Source: Nemertoderma westbladi
Taxonomy: Eukaryota > Xenacoelomorpha > Nemertodermatida > Nemertodermatidae
Direction of reading: 5' to 3'
NCBI GenBank assembly: GCA_032718475.1
Contig: JAUCBJ010000162.1
Location: forward strand, 1 to 64,000
DNA: 64,000 bases
Shown here: in pieces, positions 44,605 through 52,920 of the stretch
How the letters are laid out: every line of letters starts with the position of its first letter
Numbering within the stretch: the stretch's first letter is position 1
Position numbers and translations under genes: made by a program
The notes under the pieces: model-generated
Database searches by the model: none
Told to the model about the DNA's origin: nothing
What the model saw: only the letters and a program-made list of their open reading frames with translations

Positions 44605-46799
44605 GTGAGTGGACTAATTGACTTCCTTGTTCATCTGCAAACAGATGTAATAGAGTGCGCCAGACAGGTGAGTGGACTAATTGACTTCCTTGTTCATATG
44701 CAAACAGATGTAATAGAGTGCGCCAGACAGGTGAGTGGACCAATTGACTTCCTTGTTCATCTGCAAACAGATGTAATAGAGTGCGCCAGACAGGTGAGTG
44801 GACCAATTGACTTCCTTGTTCATCTGCAAACAGATGTAATAGAGTGCGCCAGGCAGGTGAGTGGACCAATTGACTTCCTTGTTCATCTGCAAACAGATGT
44901 AATAGAGTGCGCCAGACAGGTGAGTGGACCAATTGACTTCCTTGTTCATCTGCAAACAGATGTAATAGAGTGCGCCAGACAGGTGAGTGGACCAATTGAC
45001 TTCCTTGTTCATCTGCAAACAGATGTAATAGAGTGCGCCAGACAGGTGAGTGGACCAATTGACTTCCTTGTACATATGCAAACAGATGTAATAGAGTGCG
45101 CCAGACAGGTGAGTGGACTAATTGACTTCCTTGTTCATATGCAAACAGATGTAATAGAGTGCGCCAGACAGATGAGTGGACCAATTGTCTTCCTTGTTCA
45201 TATGCAAACAGATGTAATAGAGTGCGCCAGACAGGTGAGTGGACTAATTGACTTCCTTGTTCATATGCAAACAGATGTAATAGAGTGCGCCAGACAGATG
45301 AGTGGACCAATTGTCTTCCTTGTTCATATGCAAACAGATGTAATAGAGTGCGCCAGACAGGTGAGTGGACTAATTGACTTCCTTGTTCATATGCAAACAG
45401 ATGTAATAGAGTGCGCCAGACAGGTGAGTTGACCAATTGACTTCCTTGTACATATGCAAACAGATGTAATAGAGTGCGCCAGACAGGTGAGTGGACCAAT
45501 TGACTTCCTTGTTCATATGCAAACAGATGTAATAGAGTGCGCCAGAAAGGTGAGTGGAACAATTGACTTCCTTGTACATATGCAAACAGATGTAATAGAG
45601 TGCGCCAGACAGGTGAGTGGACTAATTGACTTCCTTGTTCATATGCAAACAGATGTAATAGAGTGCGCCAGACAGGTGAGTTGACCAATTGACTTCCTTG
45701 TACATATGCAAACAGATGTAATAGAGTGCGCCAGACAGGTGAGTTGACCAATTGACTTCCTTGTACATATGCAAACAGATGTAATAGAGTGCGCCAGACA
45801 GGTGAGTGGACTAATTGACTTCCTTGTTCATATGCAAACAGATGTAATAGAGTGCGCCAGACAGGTGAGTTGACCAATTGACTTCCTTGTACATATGCAA
45901 ACAGATGTAATAGAGTGCGCCAGACAGGTGAGTGGACTAATTGACTTCCTTGTTCATATGCAAACAGATGTAATAGAGTGCGCCAGACAGGTGAGTTGAC
46001 CAATTGACTTCCTTGTACATATGCAAACAGATGTAATAGAGTGCGCCAGACAGGTGAGTGGACCAATTGACTTCCTTGTTCATATGCAAACAGATGTAAT
46101 AGAGTGCGCCAGAAAGGTGAGTGGAACAATTGACTTCCTTGTACATATGCAAACAGATGTAATAGAGTGCGCCAGACAGGTGAGTGGACCAATTGACTTC
46201 CTTGTTCATATGCAAACAGATGTAATAGAGTGTGCCAGAAAGGTGAGTGGAACAATTGACTTCCTTGTTCATATGCAAACAGATGTAATAGTGCGCCAGA
46301 CAGGTGAGTGGACCAATTGACTTCCTTGTTCATCTGCAAACATATGTAATAGAGTGCGCCAGACAGATGAGTGGACCAATTGACTTACTTGTTGTTCATC
46401 TGCAAACATATGTAATAGAGTGCGCCAGACATGTGAGTGGACGAATTGACTTCCTTGTTCATATGCAAACAGATGTAATAGAGTGCGCCAGACAGGTGAG
46501 TGGACCAATTGACTTCCTTGTTCATATGCAAACAGATGTAATAGAGTGCGCCAGACAGGTGAGTGGACCAATTGACTTCCTTGTTCATCTGCAAACATAT
46601 GTAATAGAGTGCGCCAGACAGGTGAGTGGACCAATTGACTTCATTGTTCATCTGCAAACAGATGTAATAGAGTGCGCCAGGCAGGTGAGTGGACCAATTG
46701 ACTTCCTTGTTCATCTGCAAACATATGTAATAGAGTGCGCGAGACATGTGAGTGGACCAATTGACTTCCTTGTACATATGCAAACAGATGTAATAGTTG
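44560..46799 (+). repeat. 63-bp minisatellite copying CFAP206 exon D end and donor
   Basis: About 36 tandem copies. Each has about 45 bp of exon D (TTCCTTGTTCATCTGCAAAC through GTGCGCCAGACAG) followed by the donor and 16-18 bp of intron (GTGAGTGGACCAATTGA). The unit is exactly 21 codons and has no stop in the CFAP206 frame through roughly the first 13 units, until a GTGAGTTGA variant at about 45430. Common variants are CATATG for CATCTG, GACTAA for GACCAA and AGAAAGGTGAG for AGACAGGTGAG. The opposite strand is also open over most of the array, a by-product of the 63-bp period. Confidence 0.97.
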
Positions 46800-46859
46800 G
46801 GTGAGAGGACTTACATAAGCCCTTTATGGGTGTACCTATATTTCAATGTTCCGCTTCCC

Positions 46860-47290
46860 TTGTACTTATTACATGTCTCTATGTTTGTGAATGCTACAAA
46901 ATCCAAAATTCTCAGAGTAAATATTAATTCCCCAGCAAGTCAAGGACCCTCAGGTCAGCGCTTTGAGTCGTTGGAGGCCATGAGTTTAATTTTCGCACTA
47001 CCTAGTATAGGATCTTAGATTCGGAGATCAGCTAAAAGCTCCGCGTATCAAATGATATTGTCAGTGGTCAGGTCATGGTCTGTCTGACTTAAATAAATTT
47101 AAGGATGGTAAAAACCTGAGCTAACGCTAAGGTTATGTTATTCCGGGCAGCAGTACAGTATGTGCTGCTGCTGATCTTAGTTTACTTAATGCTGAAGATA
47201 CAAGATCACTAAGCTTGGTAAGGTGAAGTCATGTCCTTGGTAAAGAATGCAATGAAACACGATTGTACGATGTACAACATCGGTAATCAC
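46860..47290 (+). pseudogene. Very decayed LINE relic
   Basis: Traces of a reverse-transcriptase C-terminal half: FVNATKSKILRVNINSPA matches the position of FINSRKTKILTVNFESPQ in the long LINE. Further on, LNAEDTRSLSL-like and TLYDVQHR-like traces follow the same order. It belongs to a related but different LINE lineage and is full of frame breaks. Confidence 0.6.
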
Positions 47291-47467
47291 TTTCTCAAAA
47301 ACCAGTGGAAGTATAATAATATAAAAATAAATAGTTCAATTATTGTAGAGCTAGTTCAAGACAAAATATATCATTTACAATGATTTACGTTTGAATTGTT
47401 GAAAATTGCATATTTATGTTGATAACATAACAAAATATTTTAGCAGTTAACATTGGGTATTCAGAAA

Positions 47468-49063
47468 TTATAAAGAAATCAAGGAGTTTTCTTCTGGTAC
47501 GTTGGGGGGCGCTGCTAGTGATCCACTCGGCACCCCGCTGGGGGGCGCTGTTAGTGACCCAGTCGGCACCCCGCTGGGGGGCGCTGTTAGTGACCCACTC
47601 GGCACCCCGCTGGGGGGCGCTGTTAGTGAACCACTCGGCACCCCGCTGGTGGGCGCTGTTAGTGACCCACTCGGCACCCCGCTGGTGGGCGCTGTTAGTG
47701 ACCCACTCGGCACACCGCTGGGGGGCGCTGTTAGTGACCCACTCGGCACCCCGCTGGGGGGCGCTGTTAGTGACCCACTCGGCACCCCGCTGGGGGGCGC
47801 TGTTAGTGAGCCACTCCGCACCCCGCTGGGGGGCGCTGCGAGAGACCCCCTACGAACTCCGCTGGGAGGCGCTGCGATATCGCTGAGCAGCAACCCGTTC
47901 CCTGCACTGCCGTCGTTGTAGACAACATCATAGGAGGCCCTGTTGTACCTCCAGGAGACCTTGGATACCTTGGCCGCTATGTAATGCTGACCTCGACGTG
48001 CTAGCACATCCTGTCCGAGACGCCAGTCCGGCCGGACAGCCGGTCGGCCACGACCACGGGCGCGGTGCGTGCACCGGATGTGCAGCAGTAGTCGAGACTT
48101 AGAGTCGGCCACGAAGACGCAGTGCTGGCAGGGGTGCAGGTTGCTAAACAACGAGGTCCTCACGTACAGCGTGTAGGACGAGTGTAATAGGGAGCGGTGT
48201 TCGGACACGCAATGCGAGGTGAGGAGGGGGGCAGTGGAGGCGGAGTAGGGGCACCTGGGACTGGGGCACGTGTACAGGACGTGGGGTGTTGTGGGTCGCG
48301 ACTTTCTGGGGTCCAACGGGTGCGGAATAGCAGACACGTTGTGTGACGAGAGTAAATGTTCCTCGAAGTCGGGGAAGTTATCCAGTTGATTGCGGCAGAG
48401 AACGCATCCGATGGACCACGTGAGGAGGAACGCGTTCCGTTCATACCCGGGGAACGTCCATGATGAACGGTGGTGTTGCGCGTAGTGGTAGAGAACCTGT
48501 TGGACCGTCGCTACCGATTTAGTTATCGCGGAGAACGTACACAAATTGCATCGCAGATGGTGACTGCCATCCCCAACGTCGACCACAGTAACGGCATCGT
48601 CGATATCGTCAGCGGGGCTCAGGGAGTCTACATCAACCTCGTTGAATGGTTCCTCGGGCAGCTCTACCTCGGGGTGGTACCTCGCGTAGTGACTACGGAC
48701 TTCAGCCTTAGCCACATCCATGTGTAGCGAGAATAGCATCGTAAAGGTACATAAATGGCAACGGAACATTTGATCTCCGTCAACCTGTATGCAGTCCTGC
48801 ACCGGGGGTAGAACCTCTCCTGGTAGTGGTTCGTACTGTGTCCCGGTCCTAAGGGAAGCAACCAAAGGTGCAGTTACGGGAAGGCGAGGGTTATTATATA
48901 CCACGGGTTTCGAGGGAACGCGGTTTGGCAGTTCTGAGTCAATAAATCTATCCCCCGCCGCATCCACCAACGTGCTACCTACTTCCGCTAATATAGCCTC
49001 CGCTACGGGTACCGTGGGCGTCTGTACAGTTCGGGTTAACTCGCCACTGTCTGTCTCCATCAT
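47468..49063 (-). CDS. Zinc-finger protein with Tudor-like module and 12-residue repeats
   Basis: A 531-residue single-exon protein nested in the CFAP206 intron D. Five C2H2-like fingers, several atypical, lie at about 101-129 (FRCHLCTFTM, then HYARYH), 171-198 (LRCNLCTFSA, then HYAQHH), 220-241 (CVLCRN, then HLLSSH), 266-289 (CPSPRCPYSA, then HCVSEH) and 312-333 (CQHCVFVADS, then HIRCTH). A Tudor-like or PWWP-like stretch follows at about 348-396 (LGQDVLARRGQHYIAAKVSK, then YDVVYNDGSAGNG). Such modules often read histone marks. The tail (about 398-520) is ten copies of a 12-residue unit, APPSGVPSGSLT, encoded by a 36-bp minisatellite. This suggests a nuclear chromatin factor, but the family is not identified. 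Confidence 0.78.
   Translation of the reverse strand: MMETDSGELTRTVQTPTVPVAEAILAEVGSTLVDAAGDRFIDSELPNRVPSKPVVYNNPRLPVTAPLVASLRTGTQYEPLPGEVLPPVQDCIQVDGDQMFRCHLCTFTMLFSLHMDVAKAEVRSHYARYHPEVELPEEPFNEVDVDSLSPADDIDDAVTVVDVGDGSHHLRCNLCTFSAITKSVATVQQVLYHYAQHHRSSWTFPGYERNAFLLTWSIGCVLCRNQLDNFPDFEEHLLSSHNVSAIPHPLDPRKSRPTTPHVLYTCPSPRCPYSASTAPLLTSHCVSEHRSLLHSSYTLYVRTSLFSNLHPCQHCVFVADSKSRLLLHIRCTHRARGRGRPAVRPDWRLGQDVLARRGQHYIAAKVSKVSWRYNRASYDVVYNDGSAGNGLLLSDIAAPPSGVRRGSLAAPPSGVRSGSLTAPPSGVPSGSLTAPPSGVPSGSLTAPPSGVPSGSLTAPTSGVPSGSLTAPTSGVPSGSLTAPPSGVPSGSLTAPPSGVPTGSLTAPPSGVPSGSLAAPPNVPEENSLISL
47505..47875 (-). repeat. 36-bp coding minisatellite in the zinc-finger gene
   Basis: Ten units (plus-strand form GGGGGCGCTGTTAGTGACCC, then ACTCGGCACCCCGCT) encode APPSGVPSGSLT on the minus strand. 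Unit length 36 keeps the frame. Variation is mostly conservative (APT for APP, PTG for PSG), and the first units (VRRGSLA, VRSGSLT) are the most divergent, hinting at expansion towards the C-terminus. Confidence 0.95.
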
Positions 49064-49388
49064 AAGTATTACTGGAACAGTTCGTATCCCAACTATTATG
49101 GTAGACTTATAATGACAACTTCCGGTACCGGTAGCAGGGTACAGTTGTACTTGTACAGCAGTACTGATACTGTGGAAAACATAAACATAACATCAAACTG
49201 TGTGGTGTTTATTCTTTATACAAAGTGAAAGTGCACTGTTATTTCCTGCAGTTTAGTAGGCCCTACCATGCCTGCCTTCTCTACTCAAATAATTTGAGCA
49301 ACATGGATTAACATAGTAGAAGTTCAGACCTTTTGAGTTTTTCTGTTTCACTCTTCGACCCAGCTATTGCATTGCTATGTTGACACTA
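49064..49388. other. 5' flank of zinc-finger gene
   Basis: No gene is seen. It is the likely promoter region of the minus-strand zinc-finger gene, containing a GGTACCGGTA-type word at about 49123. It ends at the TA target site of the next element. Confidence 0.5.
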
Positions 49389-51212
49389 CCCAGTAAAAAA
49401 TCCGCATGCGTAACGCATTCGTGCCACATGCAGCATTCGTAAAAGGTGCGTGCAATGTTATTTAAGATTCGTGAAGCCTTCGTCAATGGTTCGTCAGTCC
49501 GAATAATTTAACGAATGCGTATAGTATTCGTATCGCATGTGAGATTTCACTTGTAAATATATTCGTGGCTCATCATTCGTGGCGCATGCGATACGAATGC
49601 TTCCACTCCACACAAAAAATAATTCGTGGTTCATTCGTTCGTGTCACATGCGATACGAATGCTTAGCTTAACCACGCCACGCTTAAAATTATTCGTGGTC
49701 CATTCGTGACGCATGCGATACGCATACAAAGCACTCTCAATTAGAGTACCGTACAGACTGTAATACTGGCCTATCACCATTCGGCAAATAATCGAACATA
49801 GTGTTATTAGTTAGTAGCTCTCCCCCTTTGTTACCAGTCAGCCAGTCCCATGTACTTTTACTATATATTTATTTAATGGGTTGCCCAGTAATTCTTAACT
49901 CCCGTTTATTATTTTGGTTCCCCATTATTTTGGTATGTAAACCTGTTCCCTTTACCAACATGCTTGATATACTGTAATAATGTAAAGGTTATGTACTGTA
50001 GGCTAGGTGAGATAAATAATGACAACATAAAACTACTGTATTAACTTAAGGAACTACAGTATGTAGGCATACTTATAGTATGTAGGCACTAGGCACCCCC
50101 CACCCGTAGTTTTAGCCCCTGTCATCCTGTACAGTAGTACTCATTTCCCAAAGTTATTACAGTAGTTTTATGTTGTCATTATTTATCTCACCTGGCATAC
50201 AGTACAGTACCAATACATATTATAAAGCATGTGGAATTTTTATTAAATTGTACCTGTTTATGGTGATATTCTCACGCAGTTTCTTAGGCCTCCAGGTCGA
50301 ATTTGTTTAATTCGCTATAAAACGCCATTAAAAAGTCTACTGATATACTGTAGCAGTTAATTACCGGTTACTGCTACAGTAGGCCCTACACTTATTAATG
50401 GTAAAAAAATCTTACAGACAAAATACATCAAAGGCATACATTTTATGAGATGCATCAACATAATTTCAATGTTTTTTTTTACTATATTCTAGAATATTAA
50501 TTCGCTTTTTTTCGATAATAAGTAATAAAATATATATACTGTATAATAATAATACAAATATATATAATAATAAAATAATATAATAATAAAATAATATAAT
50601 AATAAAATATCATAAAAAATAATAAACCATCAATAATAATTAATAAGATTAATTAAAAGCTTGAAATTAATATTCTAGATAATAAAATCATCAGAACTAT
50701 AACGATTTACGTCTGAAATTGCGTGCTCTTGAATTATATCTGAACATTTTTTTGGGGAAATTGAAAATGGCTTTCATATTCGATTCGGAATATCAAGTAT
50801 ATTCAAAAAAATAAAATAAAATGGACACGTTTTAACAGTTGTAAACTGTTAAAACTATGTAAACTGTAGCGAAATAATAAAAAAAAATAAAAATCCTGCG
50901 GTAAACATTCGTATAACACTCGTAAAACATTCGTAACGCATTCGTATAGCGTGGGAAACATTCGTATATAACATGCGGGACGCATTCGTATAGTGTGCGG
51001 GAAACATTCGTATAAGATTAGGGACGCATTCGTAGAATGTGCGGGATTCGAATAAGGTTCGTATTACATTCGATATGCGAATAAAGGATGCGTATTTGGT
51101 TCGGTTTTCGCATTCGTATCGCATGGTTCATCTATGTAACATTTCAGAATGCGTTACGAATGCGTGAAATATGCGCCATCCCATGCGTTACGAATGCGGA
51201 TTTTTTACTGGG
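49389..51212. mobile_element. Non-autonomous TA-flanked DNA element with ATTCGT-rich ends
   Basis: The ends CCCAGTAAAAAATCCGCAT are exact inverted repeats (right end 51194-51212), continuing imperfectly into CGTAACGCAT. They are flanked by TA on both sides (49387-49388, 51213-51214), as in the Tc1/mariner supergroup. Both subterminal regions (about 49410-49730 and 50905-51200) are dense in GCATTCGT, ATTCGTAT and inverse words, dozens in all. The middle is A+T-rich with no transposase. Confidence 0.82.
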
Positions 51213-51214
51213 TA

Positions 51215-51656
51215 AGTTAAATAAACTTAATCCATTATTATACTAAATTTAAATTTAATACAGGTATTTGTTTAAATCCTAAGCTGTAGCCAATGACAAT
51301 TAGCCACCTGTACCCAACGACCCCACCTTTTCCCATTTTATGCAAATTTAACGATTTTGAAAGAAATGTGTAATAGATATTGTCTGGTCTCCAATTTTTC
51401 CTCTGGGTGAGTCGAAATTTTAATTTTTTTAAAAGATCTCTAGGCCCCAAATCGGGGCAAATTATATATTTATTAATAGTTAACAATAAACAAGAATAAA
51501 GTTTATCACAAGAAACATAGAAAGGTAAGAATATCATAAAGACTGGTTAAGTATCCTAGAGTCTACAACACGTATATTTTTCATATTCTAGTAGATACCC
51601 AATAAAGCAGGTTGATACTGTTTAATAAATATATATTTATGTTCTGCGGATTTCAG
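51215..51656 (+). other. End of CFAP206 intron D
   Basis: A+T-rich; no gene or repeat recognised. It ends at acceptor GCGGATTTCAG. Confidence 0.6.
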
Positions 51657-51888
51657 GTGGAGAAATGGCAGCATCGTCTGGAGGAACGCATGGATCTACT
51701 CCAGGCCACTGTACAATCGAAGACGGCTGTTCCAACAGCTCAGGTTTACCCTCAGTTTATAGATCTCGCACAGGTCTGGGTGGGTCTACAGGAAGAAATG
51801 GTAGTTCTTAGTGTACTCAGCAGTATATCCACCAGTCTAGAACAATTCACGAGGAATCAAAGGGAAATATTCCCTAATGAGATGCTAG
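51657..51888 (+). CDS. CFAP206: CFAP206 exon E
   Basis: Starts VEKWQHRLEERMDLLQATVQ, then SKTAVPTAQVYPQFIDLAQV and ends EIFPNEML. It follows the family closely (motif SKxAVPTxQVxPxF). Phase 0 entry from exon D, exit with one base (G) at a GTTGGT donor. It joins in frame to 55672, giving EMLDSYLDGVDV, which matches the family. No exon is needed in between. Confidence 0.93.
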
Positions 51889-51960
51889 GTTGGTACTGTG
51901 TTGCATACAGCTTCGCAAAGTATTCTTTATGAAAGGTATAGATAGTAAAGGACTAAAGGG

Positions 51961-52912
51961 CAGGGACAGGATACGATACGATACGATACGAAAATACGAT
52001 ACGATACGAACCAATTTATCACGATATGATACGATACGAATGCAATTTAGAGAAAATACGATACGATACGAAAAATCTAAGATACGATACGAAATACGAA
52101 AATAGTTTCGTATTTTTTTCGTATCGTATTATACCTAAGAATATAACTTTACCTAAAGATAAAAAAACATAATGGTATATTTGTATCACACTAGAAAATC
52201 AAATAAATCTCTTTATAATAGGCATTTTTTTTTATTTAATTGTTCCAGTATGCTTGTCGCAGCAATAGTGTGTCTACTGGCTATATCATCCATAAGGACG
52301 TTATGCAACATGGCAAAATAGTAGGCGTTACCATGTTACTATGCCACTTTATGCATACTGTACTACCGTTATTTATGGAACAATTTTGAATTTGATGTAC
52401 CAATATTATGGAATAAAGTTAAACTAATACCAGAATAAAACCCTGCTTTATTTCTATTATTCTCTCATTATAATGCCTTATCATAACATCATTGCCTTGT
52501 AAGCGCGATTAGAGTTATCCTCACAAGTTTTTTTTCAAACTGAAATTAGATTCTATTTCTGTGATCTTTTTATCTTTATTCTACAGTTAATTATTACAAA
52601 TGTGATTAACGATCTTCCTGTCTTACACAGTTTATTACATAATTAAACTGTAAGCTGTTACGTAATTTATACACCAATTTTGAGGAAAAAATGTAAATAA
52701 ATAAGTGGTGTGATCTCTGGATGACTGTTAAAAATATTAATATTTACAAAATAATAAGATACGAAAATACGATACGAAATACGAGCAATATTTATTCGTA
52801 TTTTACGATACGAAGTCAATTTTTATGATATGATACGAGATTCGATACGAATAAAATACTGCGATACGAAATACGAAAATCCGTTTTCGTATCGTATCGT
52901 ATCCTGTCCCTG
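51961..52912. mobile_element. hAT-type MITE with GATAC-rich ends, 952 bp
   Basis: Terminal inverted repeats start CAGGGACAGGATACGATACG; CAGGG ends are typical of hAT. The flanks are CTAAAGGG (51953-51960) and GTAAAGGG (52913-52920), an 8-bp duplication with one mismatch. Subterminal zones (51970-52130, 52755-52905) are iterations of CGATA/GATAC. No transposase is encoded. Confidence 0.85.
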
Positions 52913-52920
52913 GTAAAGGG

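Noticed and set aside
44537-46339. A 600-codon open frame on the minus strand across the 63-bp array
   Set aside because: It is a by-product of a 63-bp period without stops in that frame. The repeated peptide (LLHLFAYEQGSQLVHSPVWR) is just the complement of the CFAP206 exon end.
47502-47921. Plus-strand open frame of Gly/Ala/Ser/Pro repeats
   Set aside because: It is the complementary reading of the 36-bp coding minisatellite of the minus-strand zinc-finger gene, which has fingers and a fitting start codon.
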